This document shows positions 34,013-47,100 of a DNA stretch of 64,000 nt, piece by piece. Source of the stretch: Paulownia fortunei. Taxonomy: Eukaryota > Streptophyta > Magnoliopsida > Lamiales > Paulowniaceae. The notes below the pieces were generated by a model. It saw only the letters and a program-made list of their open reading frames with translations. It made no database searches and was not told where the DNA came from. Numbering within the stretch: the stretch's first letter is position 1; every line of letters starts with the position of its first letter. The stretch covers positions 7,892,060 to 7,956,059 of the forward strand of contig CM033108.1 in NCBI GenBank assembly GCA_019321725.1. Reading direction: 5' to 3'. The translations under genes were made by a program, and so were the position numbers.

Positions 34013-34189
34013 ATTTTTCTCAGGCTATCTTGCCTTTTCATGATGTTATTTACATTATTTATGTGGTATTGTCGACTAAGATAAGAGTACAAAGAAATAG
34101 ACAATCTTTTCATTTAATATAGGATCAGTATGTACACAAAATATGATCAACGTGAAGTAGAGCCATATACAACATTATCAAGCTTATGC

Positions 34190-35530
34190 ATAAAACTTCC
34201 TCAAATTATAGATGTTCCAAGGTCGTAGGAGCTCCTGTCCTTACATATCCTGCAACTTGTAGGTTCCTCGCTTCAAAATTTTTATTATTTTGAAGAGACC
34301 TTCCCAATTCGGATCTAGCTTTCTCACATGCGTCGAAACTTCCACTTTTTTCAACACTAGATCATTGAGTTGAAAACTTCTACCCTGCATCTTTTTGTTA
34401 TATGTATTCTGTATCATGTATTTAACTACTTGGATCTAGATGTAGGCTCGATCTCTCTTATTTTCTGCGAGCTTTAAATTAAGTTCTCGTGCCAGGCAGT
34501 TCACTTCGGGGTCATAATGTGAGATTCTATGTGAGGTCTCCCTGATCTCCATTGGGATTACTACTTCCAAATAATATACCAAACCGAAAGGAGTCTCATC
34601 TATTGCAGTTCATGGGGTCATGCAATATGCCCACAAGACCCCGACAATTCCTATACCCAATAGGACTTCACTATTTTTAGTCATGTTTTTAGGTGTTGTA
34701 ATATGATCCTATTTGCGACCTCTATCTTTCCATTTGTTTGCGGGCTCCCTACGACAGTGAAATTCTGTTAAATTTTTATTTTTTCACACCATGCTCGGAG
34801 TTGGAATTGAGTCCCGTTATCATATATTAGAACTCTTGGGGCCCCAAACCTACAGACAATATTTTTCCATCAAAAGCTCACGACCTCACTTTCTGTTATC
34901 CGGGCCTCTATTTCTGCCTCTATCCACTTTGAAAATATTCCACAACCACAATGATTAATTTTTTCTGAGCTTTAGCTGAAGGAAATGGCCCCAAAATGTC
35001 TATTCCCTATTGGTCAAATAGCCATGAGATTGGTATTATTTCCATTGGAGTTGTAGGTTGATGAGTTAAGTTCGCATGGAACTGACACTTCTCATACCTC
35101 TTGGCGAAGTATAGAGCATCTCTGGCCAATGTTGGCCAAAAACATCTTTGGCGTAGAATTTTCTAAGCCAATGAGTAACCTTTCGAATGATTTCAACAAC
35201 TCTCTTCGTGGATTTCTCTCTTCACATAAAGTACTCTATCTAGACCAAGGCACTTTAATAGTGGCCCTCCAAATTATCTCTTATACATCTCATTATCTAT
35301 CAGTTGGAACTAAGGTGCCCTTGCCAACATGCACCTCACTTCAATAGGATCTGCTGGTAGAGCTCCCGACCTCAGGTACTCCTTCAATCATTTCATCCAA
35401 TTCGCAGGGTCGCTATTTGAAGTACTAGGCCCTCATTTGGATAATGTTCTACTAGGCCTTTTTCAAATTTAATCCCAGATTACTTGGCCACTAGAACGAT
35501 CACTTTTCTCGAATTAATGCCTGATATTGC
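34190..35530 (-). pseudogene. Tat-like integrase
   Basis: The minus strand contains the zinc-binding end RYEKCQFHANLTHQP (35,100-35,055), the core start GIDILGPFPSAKAQKKLIIV (35,010-34,945), and EYFQSG with a degenerate continuation. A form of NIVCRFGVPR...DNGTQF follows at 34,870-34,800 with its aspartate kept. The C-terminal blocks are scattered down to about 34,200. Frame shifts and stops are frequent. Integrase would join element DNA to the host chromosome. Confidence 0.8.
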
Positions 35531-35725
35531 ACTTGCAAACCTTACTAGGGCATCTACTCACTCGTTCTCTATGCATGGGATCTGTTGTAGTTGGAAATAT
35601 TCAAAGTGCTCTATTAAGTGTTTTACCTTTCCCAATTTGTCATTCGCTTTATAAGATCCCTCAACCTGCATAGCTACTAATTAAGAGTCTATGTAAGTAA
35701 TTAAGCACCTCACATTGCATATTTG
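35531..35725 (-). pseudogene. Additional RNase H (Tat-type), second part
   Basis: The minus strand from 35,725 continues the extra RNase H domain interrupted by the solo LTR. A broken frame has a KANDKLGKGK-like segment, then FQLQQIPCIENE and DALVRFASAISGI, matching the C-terminal ENxxADALAxLAS block of this domain. Confidence 0.75.
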
Positions 35726-38640
35726 TGTAATACCTAAGCCTCACACGACTCACTTGACGAATATGATTCATGCACTACAAGCTACTTATATGCTAATTTA
35801 CATTAACATATACATGGCATCTTATATAGCATCCTTAATCATTATACCTCTAATGCTATCACTTGATGTTAGTGGTTGAGATCCTATAACCTAATTAAGT
35901 AATTCTATATTTAGATAAAAAAAAAGAATAGATTGGTCAATATATTGGATATTCATAGGTTATATGTTATAATTTTGAAAGTGTTAAAGGTATTACTAGT
36001 AAGCTTATATAATTCGATTCAATTAGATCGAGGTGTTTTAAAAGTATACATCCATGAATTAACATACTTGGGATATTGGACATGATATAATATGATTTAA
36101 GTGTCATATTACAAGGTCCATATGTGCATATGATTTTAGAAATACAAACTAGACAAACATTTAAGAATTGGGTGTCAATCGATTTAGAGACCGAATGAAC
36201 GATTAAGAAATTAGGGCAAAACTTTATTATCCGATCATATAGAAATTAAAATATGTTGTAAATAGATAAATAAATAATGAGAAACACTATATTAGAGCTG
36301 TATAAGGTGTGAATAATATCATATTTGAATCACCACTTGACACCTTACCCTTTGCCAACTTAAGCTACCACCTCAATCTTTATTCATTTCTATCCTTGAA
36401 CCACGACCAAAAACCATTTTTTGAGCTATTTCACCTCTCAAACCTCCATATTAAATTTTAGAAGTTGCTCTCAAGTGATTCCAAGTAAATAAAAAAGTGA
36501 AGGAAGCAAAGGGAAGTAAGGAGGAGCAAGTAGAAGCTTAAATTTGTGCATAAGTGAGCTTAACTCATGTTTTTTATTTAAATTATTGAATTTTTTGAGG
36601 GTTTATGATTTTTAAAGCTTCTATTGTAGTTTATAATCATGTTAGGATGTTATTTATGGTCTTATAATCCATAAAAGAGGGATTTTTAGTTACAAAATTG
36701 CAATAGAAATCACTAGAGATAGAAACTGTATACTTGCTGGTTTGTATTTTTAAAGCTTTATATATGTATAATAACTTGATTAAAACCTACATATTTCACC
36801 ATATATGTGTTTATATATGAGTTTAGATGATGTATGTAAGTTTGGAGAGGTTATAAATTGAAATATGGTTTGATATTTAAAGAGACACTCAAAACTATCA
36901 TGATAGAATTTACAGTTTTTGTGTTGTGATAAGTGGGCTGGTTTTGCTGAGGTAAATCAGTGATTTTAGACAATTATAAAATATGATTACATTAATATAC
37001 ATGTTAGCTAAATGTGGTAAAAATTTGGGAGTGATTGAATATGCTTAGGGATATCAAAATTATCATGCAACTAAATTGGATAACAAGAAAATATGAAAAT
37101 GTGAATTTGTCCAATTTGATAACTTAGCATATTTCAACCTAGACATGTTGTTATTGAGTATTAAAAATTAGGTACATGATATTAGAGTTATAATACTTCA
37201 ATTATATGATGTTTACATGTATCTAATATGAGAAATTAAGGTATTTGAGGGACTAGATTAGGTTCTAGGTTGTAAAAGCTTGATTGTTACCTAGATAGCT
37301 TAGTGTTTAAGGTCTTAGTATGATATTTTATGCTTTCAACTTGCCAAATTGGGAATGGTGTTTGATGTTGGGTAATATTACAGGTTATTTTACATCTAAG
37401 ATTGAAGGAGAACAATAAAAAAATCTAGACTAGGCCACCAACCAAGTAAAAGGTAAGTAAAGATCCATTTGCAACTACAATGCATGAACATAGTATGTCT
37501 TGAAGCATTTATACCTAATGTGTTGATGATATTTACATTGACTGGATGCCAAGTTTAGTATGTACCTTAAGAGTTTTATGATTCTTGAAACATGTTGAGC
37601 GCAAGATGACTTGTATTTCATATTAAACATATCATTCATGAGTATTTACATGTGCATGCACGACATATGAGTATAGTGGAGGTTCTTGCATGCACTTTAT
37701 GATTTGAGACATGATTTTCAGAAAGAAAATATTTTGGTTGACTACTACTAGTGTACCGAGGCATGCGAGGCATGCTTATGTGATATTTTGGGGCGCCGCG
37801 AGTGTTACTTCTCAGAGGATCATAGGGGTTGACAGGGGGTGTGCCTCTGGTGGTTAAGAGGAGGTGGACCACTTAATTGTGCCCTTATTGACTCCGCCGG
37901 TGGGAAGACTTCTGGAGGATCACAAGGGAAGACAGGGGGTGGACCTCTGGTGATCTCAGGAGATAGCCCCTCGACTGAGTCAATTTATTTATGGCCATTT
38001 GCTTATTGATATTGTGTAGAGCTCTTTCCGGTACATAGTAGGTAGGCCAAGAGCCCAATAAAATAAAGTGATTTTTAATAAAAACTCTTTGATTTATGAG
38101 TGCTCAAATTTGACATATTTATAGCATCATATCTTAGAGATGAGTTGCATGAGATTTTATATCATACTCTTGCCATACATGATTTTTACTTATTCAGCAT
38201 TAGCTCATGTAGTTCATGCATTATAGGTGAGCATAGTGAGACTTGAGACCCCTAGTTTACTGGGCTGGCAGTGGAACTCCTACAGGCTTTTAAAGATCAA
38301 TGTACTTGGATGATGACTTGTTGGGCTATTTTGTGGGCTACGCTTTTGATTTTATAGTTTATTGTATTATATTAGTGACTTTATCCTATATATCACTTTC
38401 AAAAAATACTCTTTTGTGATAGAGAGTTTGAGTTTGTGATGATTTTGATAGACCTTGTTAATGTTTTAATAACTACCTGTGTATATACATTGTTAGAGGA
38501 TGTGAAAGCACTTTACTTTTATCAATGTTTTGTTAAACTAACTAACTAAAAAAAATGTTATACACACTCATACATGCGTAAATTATGTTGCACAGGTTGT
38601 TTATATATATATGTATACATATTGTTGGGAGGTTGTGACA
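35726..38640 (+). mobile_element. Solo LTR of a Tekay-like element, plus orientation
   Basis: TGTAATACC at the left and GGTTGTGACA at the right, 2,915 bp, with the perfect 5-bp target duplication ATTTG on both sides (35,721-35,725 and 38,641-38,645). The additional RNase H frame resumes exactly across it. Reverse complement of, and co-linear with, the LTR at 44,142-47,217 over its whole length. Internal frames such as 37,636-37,872 belong to the LTR and recur in the other copy. Confidence 0.95.
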
Positions 38641-38950
38641 ATTTGTGTCATTTTCAATCCTATTATTAAGGCTTCATATTTTGCCTCTTTTTTAGTGATC
38701 TCGAACTCAAGCTTCAAGGCGACCTCAACCTTGAAAGATTTAGGGCCTTGCAACAAAATTTCTGCACCACCTCATTCCGAATTGGCTGACCCATCTATGT
38801 GAAATAGCCATGCTTCTTTTTCTTGAGAAGTAGGTTCTATCACTATGGCTTCAATGATGAAGTCTGCCAAGACTTGGGCTTTTACTGTGGTTCCGCTCTA
38901 ATACTTGATATCGAACTCCCCAAGCTCCACTGACCACTTCACTAGTCTAT
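38641..38950 (-). pseudogene. Additional RNase H (Tat-type), first part
   Basis: The minus strand gives LADFIIEAI, then LFHIDGSANSECGGAEILLQ and EFEITKKEAKYEALIIGL up to the solo LTR. The D-G-S and E-A-x-Y-E-A-L motifs are those of the second, captured RNase H that distinguishes Tat-lineage elements from other Ty3/gypsy retrotransposons. The frame is nearly clean here, more so than the rest of the element. Confidence 0.85.
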
Positions 38951-40150
38951 CTAAAACCTCTACTCATCCCAAGATCTGCTTCAAAGGCTGGTTAGTCAAC
39001 ATTATGATCTCATGTGATTGGAAATAAGGCCTCAAACTCCGTATTGCAACTTCCAATGCCAAAGCTATCTTTTCTACCTCTAAGTACCTTTCTTCAGCTC
39101 TCTGTAATAGTTTACTAACATAATAAATAGGTCTATGAACTCCCTTCTCTTCCTTCACCAATACAGAACTAACTGTTTAAGTAGATAATGCCAGATACAA
39201 GAATAGAGGTTCGCCTTTTTCAGGTTTTTACAATAAAGATGGAGACATCAAGTACTGTTTCAGATCTTGAAATGTTGCTTGCACTCATTTGTCCATTAGA
39301 AGTTTTTCATGTTTCTCAAGATCGTGAAGAATGAAAGGTTCATGTCTATTGATCTGGATATGAATCTATTCAAGGATGCCACATTCCTAGTAAGTTGTTG
39401 GACCTCCTTCACTAACTTGGGAGAGTTCATCTCGAGGATGGCCCTGATCTTTTCTGCATTTACTTTAATATATCTTTCATGAACCATGAATCCCAAGAAC
39501 TCGCCTCCTCGAACTCCAAATGTATATTTTGTTGTGTTCAATTTCATACTGTAAGCCCTCATAATTGAGAATGTCTGCTCTTGGTACTCAAGATGATCTT
39601 CCTTCCTTGTACTTTTTACTAACATATCATCAACATATACTTCCATGGTCTTACCAATCTGGTCTTTGAACATGAGGTTCACCAATCTTTGATAAGTTGC
39701 TCTGGTATTCTTCAGCCCGAACGGCATCACCTTATAACAATAGACTCCATTCTCAGTAGCGAAAGCTGTTTCGGCCCGATCCTTTTCTGCCATGAAAATT
39801 TGATGATAGCATTGGTAGTTGTTCATCATACTTAACAATGTGCATCCTATAATGGAGTCCACTAAGAGGTTGATATGAGGTATAGGGTAGGGGTACTTAG
39901 GACATGCCTTATTCAGATTAGTGGAGTCAGTACACATCTTCTACTTTCTAGTTGTCTTCGGCACCATTAACACATTTGAGATCCAATCTATGAAATGGAT
40001 CTCCACTACATATCTTGTGTATAAAAGCTTATTAACTTCTTCCCCATTGATCTGATTCCTCTCCACTCCAAACCTCCATTTCTATTGCTTTACTGGTCTG
40101 ATGGAATAATCTACATTCAGTCGGTGCACTATAATTTGTGGGTCTATTTC
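38951..40150 (-). pseudogene. Tat-like reverse transcriptase and first RNase H
   Basis: The frame 39,937-39,296 is open for 213 codons: CTDSTNLNKACPKYPYPIPH, MMNNYQCYHQIFMAEKD (first catalytic aspartate replaced by asparagine), VMPFGLKNTRATYQRLVN, then MEVYVDDMLVKST with the YVDD box intact. RNase H follows at 39,161-38,964 (RPIYYVSKLLQRAEERYLEV, then LRPYFQSHEIIMLTNQPLK). The N-terminal RT blocks continue to about 40,150 in broken frames. With D replaced by N in the palm, catalysis is unlikely. Confidence 0.9.
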
Positions 40151-40324
40151 TTGGAAATTTGAAGATTTCCATGCAAATATATCCACATTCTCTTTCAAGA
40201 ACTGAATGGTAATGAGCTCAAGCCTCGGGTTCATATGGGACCCGATGTGTGTGAACTTCTCTCAGTTACCTAGCTCCAATTATACCACTTTGTACTGCTC
40301 AAAAGGTTCGATTCTAAACTCTTC

Positions 40325-40831
40325 TTATCTCAATTTCTTACTTGAGGTCTCTCCAATCTTGACTTGAGTTGCTTGCTTCATGGTTTGTTTCTCAACTATC
40401 TTGGGCTCTCTCTTTTTCAAAGAAAGATTATAGCATTCCCGAGCACTTTTTTGATCACACCTGACCCCGCCTACACTAGCTCTTGTTGGGAATTTCATAT
40501 TTAAGTGATAGGTCAATATTATTGCTTGAAATTGGTTTAATCCCAGCCTTTCTAAGATCATATTGTAAGCAAATGGTGCATCGACCACCAAGTACTTCAT
40601 TAATGTCTTTTTACAGGGTTCTTCTCCTAGTAAAGTTGGTAAATCAATTGTATCCAGAGGGACGACTTCGCTTCCCCCAAAGCTTATAAGCAAGGTGTTG
40701 ACGGGGTAGATTGTGGTGACATCCAACTCCATTTTTCTCAACACATGCAAAAAGATTACATCTGCTGAGTTTTCATTATCTACTAGTACATTTTGCACTG
40801 CAAAATTTGCAATAATCATTTTAATCACCAA
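40325..40831 (-). pseudogene. Tat-like aspartic protease
   Basis: An open frame of 168 codons. VQNVLVDNENSADVIFLHVL corresponds to the family's VLVDxGSSADILF, so the active-site Gly-Ser is changed to Glu-Asn and the enzyme should be inactive. The family blocks LISFGGSEVVPLDTIDLPT and APFAYNMILERLGLNQFQAI follow. The C-terminus is Lys-rich. It lies between gag (right) and reverse transcriptase (left). Confidence 0.85.
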
Positions 40832-41640
40832 GGGAATGTTTTGACCTGCTTGTATTCCTACTAGGTCATGATCATAAAAAATAATGGAGGTTTAACTCTA
40901 TATATTCAACACTCCATGACCTCTCCTCTTCATGATAGTCGTTAAGGATCTGAAATACTTCTTTCTAGCATTGTGAGAATCTCCTCCACTAGGACCACAT
41001 GCTATCATATCGATGACTCCTCTCCTAGGCAAGTTATCCCCAAGGGGATCATGTCTGGTATAGGAGTGTTATTGTGGTGTCTCATTTTGTCCTCCTCAAC
41101 CCGACGACCTTTTGACCTACTTAAGGATCGTCGGGTAAGAGGGGACCTGCAAGTTGACCTCTTCCTTCTCTATCTCACGTCTCATCCCGCATGATAAAAT
41201 TTTGTAAGTATCCCTGTTAGATTAGCCTTTCAATCTCATTTTTCAACTGGATGCAGTCTTCCATATCATGGCCATGATCCGTATGGAAATGATAATATTT
41301 TTTGGTATCCCTCTTTCCTAAAGTTGTCCTCATCTTCTTTGGCTATTGCAACATATTGGAATTTTCTGTTGACATCAATGCATGCACTCTAGGTAAATTC
41401 AACAAAATGTAGTGATTATATCTTCCCAACCGAGGATGATCCTAACCTCGGCCCTAGTCTTGATCTTTTTCAAACTAAATCGAGGTCCCTCTCTAGTATC
41501 CCTCATCTTCTTTCCTCCTAAATTCACCTGAGCCCACTCTTGGTCCTTCAAAGCATTCATCTGTTCTTTATGTACATAGCACTAGGTCACTTCCATTAAA
41601 TGTTCCTTATCAGATATTCCTGCTACTTTACTTGGATCTA
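40832..41640 (-). pseudogene. Tat-like gag, C-terminal part
   Basis: The minus strand near 41,300-41,210 gives FHTDHGHDMEDCIQLKNEIE then LIxQGYLQNF. This is the histidine-rich knuckle and following helix that end gag in Tat-type elements. Upstream (41,590-41,420) is an Arg/Lys-rich linker (LKDQEWAQVNLGGKKMRD). The N-terminal half of gag is missing: at about 41,640 the sequence switches abruptly to Tekay-like reverse transcriptase. Confidence 0.75.
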
Positions 41641-42245
41641 CAGATATTCCTACTCCTGATATTACATATCCCAAAAATACCACTCGATTAATCCAAAATT
41701 CACATTTGTTAAATTTAGCATATAGTTGTTTCTCTTTCAAAACCTCTAAAACATTATTAGATGTTCACCATGTTCTTCTTTTGTGCTAGAGTAAATCAGG
41801 ATATCATCGATAAACACAATAACAAATCTATTAATTTTTTTTAAAATACCCGGTTCATCAAATCCATAAAAGCTGTTGTAGCATTTGTCAACCCAAATGG
41901 CATCACAAAAAATTCATAATGTCCATATCTCATGCTAAATGCTATCTTGGTGACATCATCATCTTTTATTTTCAGTTGATGGTACCTAGATCGCAAATCA
42001 ATTTTTGAAAATATAGATGCACCTTGTAGCTGATCAAATAAGTCTTCTATTCTAGGCAGAGGATACTTATTCTTGATTGTAACTTTATTTAAATCTCGAT
42101 AGTTTATACACAGTCTCATTGTACCATTCTTCTTATGCACAAATAGAACTAGTACACCCCATGGTGAAAAGCTAGGTCTGATAAAACCTTTATCTAATAA
42201 TTCCTGAATTTGTATCTTCAATTCTTTCAACTCAGTTGGTGCCAT
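41641..42245 (-). pseudogene. Tekay-like reverse transcriptase, truncated
   Basis: The minus strand has an open frame (42,245-41,841): [60 protein letters not shown] (first catalytic aspartate present) and [20 protein letters not shown]. After a frame break come FIDDILIYSSTKEEH at about 41,815-41,770 and CEFWINRVVFLGYVISGVG at 41,706-41,650. Typical of chromoviral Ty3/gypsy elements of the Tekay/Del group. The sequence stops there without RNase H. Confidence 0.9.
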
Positions 42246-43975
42246 TCAGTATGGAGCTTTAGATATTGGATGTGTTCCTGGATTTAGTTCAATGACAAAC
42301 TCTATCTCACGGTCTGGTGGTAATCCAGAAAGATCATCAGAAAATACTTCTGGATATTCTCGAACAACTAGCACTTCACTGAGGATAGGATGGTGTTGTT
42401 CTTCAATGCTCATAACACTCGCCAAATATCCTTCACAACCACTATCTAATAATATTTGTGCTCTTAATGCTAATATAATTGGGAATTTAAAATTTTGTAC
42501 GATTCCAATAAAGATGAACAGTTCCTCACAGGAGGTTGAAAAGTTACTGTCTTTCTCAAATAATCTATTATAGCACGATACTTTGACAACCAATCCATAC
42601 CCAAAATGATATCATAGTCATTCATGGCCAATAAATTAACTCAGCATAGAGTTCTCTATTTTCAATGGGAATAGCACAATCTCTCAAAACATGGTTAGTT
42701 TATTTTGAATCTCGAGAAGGGATTATCACATTGTAACTGACCTAAATAGTATTAGGTACTCTACCCAGCCTCTTCACATACTCAGTGGATATAAATGAGT
42801 GTGTAGCTCCAAAATCAAACAATACAAATGCTGGAGTACCAAAGATAGAGAATTTACCTGTTACCACTAATGGGTTCGCCTCAGCATCTGATCTAGTGAT
42901 GGTAAAGACTCTAGCTGACACTTTTCTTTGTCTTATTGAATTTGGATTATCTGGACATGCTCTGGCAATATGTCCAACCTTCCCACACACAAAGCAGGTT
43001 CCAGTCTCCGTCGGGCAAGACTCTACTGTGGTGACCACCATATTTAGGACAAGCAGGTTGCGACATCGGTGCTTTACCTTGATCAATCTTTGTACGCTTA
43101 CTCTGATCCCACTGTTGTTGCCCTTGTCCATTTTGGAATTTAGATTTTTGATTCTGCATTTGAAATGGTCTCTTCTTTTCATTTCCAACCCACCGTTGCC
43201 CCTATCCTTGCTTAAATTGGCGTCGAATCTCCTGAGCATGAGAAATTCTAAGTTCAACTTGTTTTGCCACTAAAGCTCTCTCAGCAACTTGTGAGTATGT
43301 CACTCCTGCCATATTCACATCTCTATATAGCTCTGGTCTCAAGCCTTCAAGAAACCTTTCAACTTTCATTGCATCAGTATTGACCATATGTGTGGCAAAT
43401 CTGGATAGCTGTTCAAACTTACGAATATATTCTCCAACTGTCATAGTTCCTTGTCGTAGCTGTATAAATTCATTCATCTTCATTGCACGAACTGGAGCTG
43501 TGAAGTATTTATTTCGAAACAAATCTTTGAATCTATCCCAAGTCATAACAGTAATATCTTCGATGCTTTTCATTGTATCCCACCAATGTCCAGCACTGCC
43601 TCGAAGCATAAAGGATGCACACATCACTTTCTCTTCTTCTGAAACTCTACTGTAGTGAAACATATTTTCAAGAGTTCTCAACCAATCCTCAGCAGTTGTA
43701 GGATCTAGTGCATCCTCAAACACCGGTGGGTTCAGTTTTCTGAATCTTTCCCCAACTATCTCCACCTATTCTACTCGGGGTTGTGGTTGAACCATTTTAG
43801 CCCTTAGTTGTACACCCATATCCCTCTACTAGATAAGTTGCTGAATTTGTTCTGATTGTCGTTCAACAAGCTCTGTAAGTCGATTGATGATAACATCACG
43901 ATCATTATTCAGAATAGGTGTTTGCTCTCCTGAGGTTCTGGCTCCACTACTATTTTCACCCCTTGTTCTCACCAT
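42246..43975 (-). pseudogene. Tekay-like gag and protease
   Basis: The start MVRTRGENSSG at 43,975 is the usual N-terminus of this group. Gag core at 43,765-43,202: PPVFEDALDPTTAEDWLRTL, GSAGHWWDTMKS, MTWDRFKDLFRNKYF and FEQLSRFATHMVNTD. The zinc knuckle C-x2-C-x4-H-x4-C is intact at 42,996-42,955. Protease follows (FVLFDFGATHSFIS, with D-F-G-A in place of D-S/T-G-A). The segment 42,593-42,246 leads into reverse transcriptase with GLPPDREIEFVIELNPGT. At least three frame breaks and a few stops; otherwise rather well preserved, so the insertion is younger than the elements around it. Confidence 0.9.
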
Positions 43976-44124
43976 GACTGCAATACCATTTTGTTTATAA
44001 CAAATGGCCAATATGAGTCATGAAATATATAATGCAATATAACATAAAATAAAACTTACTGGCATGGCTGTGCTCCACAAGTTTCAAGATCATGTACATG
44101 TACAGTCTACAGAATCAAGACCTG

Positions 44125-44136
44125 GGTCTGATACCA
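44125..44136 (-). promoter_or_regulatory. Primer-binding site of the Tekay-like element
   Basis: The minus strand reads TGGTATCAGACC, 5 bases inside the LTR. The standard initiator-tRNA-Met site of this group is TGGTATCAGAGC, so there is one mismatch. Confidence 0.9.
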
Positions 44137-44141
44137 CTCTT

Positions 44142-47100
44142 TGTCACAACCTTCCAACAATATGTATAAATATATATATAAACAACCTGTGTAATATAAT
44201 TTGTGCACGTATGCATGTGTATAACTTTTTTTTCTACTCAATTCAACAAAATATTGATAAAAGTAAAGTATTTTCATATCCTGTAACACTGTATATACAT
44301 AGGTAGTTATTAAACATTAACCAAGTCTATCAAAATCATCACAAACCCAAACTCTCTATCACAAAGGGGTTTTGAAAGTGATATACAGGATAAAGTCACT
44401 AATATAATACAATAACTATAAAATCAAAAACACAACCCACAAAATAGCCCAACAGGTCGTCATCTAAGTACATTGATCTTTGAAAGCCTGTAGGAGCTCC
44501 ACTGCCAGCCAGTAAACCAGAGGTATCATGTCTCACCATGTTCATCTACAATGCATGAACTACATGAGCTAACGCTCAATAAGTAAAAATCATGCATGAC
44601 AAGAGTATGAATGATATAAAATCTCATGCAACTCACCTCTAAGATATGATGCTATAAATGTGTCAAATTGAGTACTCATAAATCAAAGAATTTTTATTAA
44701 AAATCACTTCATTTATTGGGCCCTTGGCCCACCTACTATACACCGGATAAAACTCTAAACAATATCAATAATCACATGGCCATAAACAAATTGACTCAGT
44801 CCAAGGGCCATCTCTTGGGATCACCAAAGGTCCACCCCCTATCTTCCCCCATGATCCTCCAGAAGTCTTCCCACTGGCGGAGTCAATAAGGGCACAGTCA
44901 AGTGGTCCACCCTCTCGTGACCACCAGAGGCACACCCCCTGTCAACCTCTGTGATCCTCTGAGAAGTAACACTCGCGGTGCCCTAAAATATCATATAAGC
45001 ATGCCTCGCATGCTTCGGTACACTAGTAGTGGCCAACCAAAATATTTTCTTTTTGAAAAACATGTCTCAAATCATATCGTGCATGCAAGAACCTTCACTA
45101 TACTCATATACCGTGCATGCACATGTAAATGCTCATGAATGGTATGTTCAATATGAAATGCAAGTCATCCTGCTCTAATATGTTTCAAGAATCATAAGAC
45201 TCTCAGTCAAATTTAATATCATCAACACATTAGGTATAAATACTTCAAGACATACTATGTTCATGTATTGTAGTTGCAAATGAATTTTTACTTACCTTTC
45301 ACTTGGTTGGTGGCTTAGTCTAGATTTGTTTATTGTTCCTCTCCAATCTTAGATGTAACATATCCTATAATATTACTCAACATCAAGTGCCATTCCCAAT
45401 TTGGCAAGTTGAAAGCATAAAATATCATACTAAGACCTTAAACACCAAGCTATCTAGGTAACAATCATGCTTTCAAAACTACAACCCAACCTAGTCCTTC
45501 AAATGCCTTAAGTTCTCATCTTAGATACATGTAACATCATATAATTGAAGTAATATAACTCTAATATCATGTACCTAATTGTTACCACTCAATAGCAACA
45601 AGTCTAGGTTGAAATATGCTAAGTTGTAAAATGGGACAGATTCACATTTTCATATTTTCTTGTTGTCCAATTTAGTTGCATGATAATTTTGACATCCCTA
45701 AGCATATCCAATTACTCCCAAATTTTTACCACACTTATATAACATCAAAAAAAATGTAACCATGTCATATAATTACTAAAACGCACGGATATATCTTCCC
45801 AAGTTCAGCTCTCTTCACAACATACTGAAACAGATTGTTTTCCTACCGTGACAGTTTTACACACTTCATGACATTAATGATTTTGACACCCTTAAGTATA
45901 TCCAATCACTCCCAAATTCTCACCATACTTAGATAACACATATAAAGAGACAACCAGGTCAAATTACTACCAAAACTAATGGATTTATTGATGTAAAACT
46001 AGCACCATTCACATAGGACATAATCTGAATTTCAAAAAAGACAGTTTTGAGCACCTCTTTAATTATCACACTATATTACAATTTATAACCTCTCTAAACT
46101 TACATACATCACCTAGACTCATATATAAACACATATATGGTGAAATAAATAAGTTTTAATCAAGTTATTATACATATATAAAGCATAAATATAAAAAATC
46201 AGCAAGTATACAATTTCTATCCCTAGTGATTTTTATTGTGATTTTGCAACTAAAAAACATTCTTTTGTGAACTAAAAGACCACAAATAACATCCTAACAT
46301 GATTGTAATAAATAATAGAAGCTTTAAAAATCATAAACCCTCAAAAAATTCAAGAACTTAAATTAAAAAATATGAATTAAAGCTCACCTATGCACATATT
46401 TTAGATTCAACTTGCTCCTCCTTACTTCCCTTTGCTTCCTTCACTTTTTTCTTTACTTGGAATTACTTGAGTGCAATTTATAACATTCAATATGAAGGCT
46501 TTGGAAGTGAAATAGCTCAGAAAATAGTTTTTCATCATGGCTCAAGGATAGAAATGAAGAAAGGTTGAGATGGAAGCTTGAGGTGGCAAAGCTTGAGGTG
46601 GCAAGGTTGAGGTGTCTAGTTGTGGTTCAAATCTGATATTTTTCACACCTTATACAACCCTAATCTAGTGTTTCTCATTACTTATTTATCTATACAACCT
46701 ACTTTAATCTCCATATGATCGGATAATACATTATGCCTAATGTTTTAACTGTTCATTCGATCTCTAAACTCAACATCTGATTTTTAAATAATTGTCTAGT
46801 TTTCATTTTCTAAAATCTCATGCACATATGAACCTTGTATTATGACACTTAAATCACATTATATCATATCCAATATCCCAAGTATGTTAATATATGGATG
46901 TATACCTTTAAAATACCTCGATCAATTCGAATCGAATCATATAAGCATATTAGTGACACCTTAACACTTCTAAAATTATAACATATAACCTATAAATATC
47001 CACTATATCGATCAATTCTTTATCTTATCTAAATATAGAATTACTTAATTAGGTTGTAGGATCTCAACTATTAACATCAAGTGATAGCTTTGGAGGCATA

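Noticed and set aside
37636..45138. Two 78-codon frames of similar sequence at 37,636-37,872 (minus) and 44,902-45,138 (plus)
   Set aside because: They are the same position in two LTR copies, so similarity follows from the repeat itself. The third LTR copy lacks the frame and there is no known domain.
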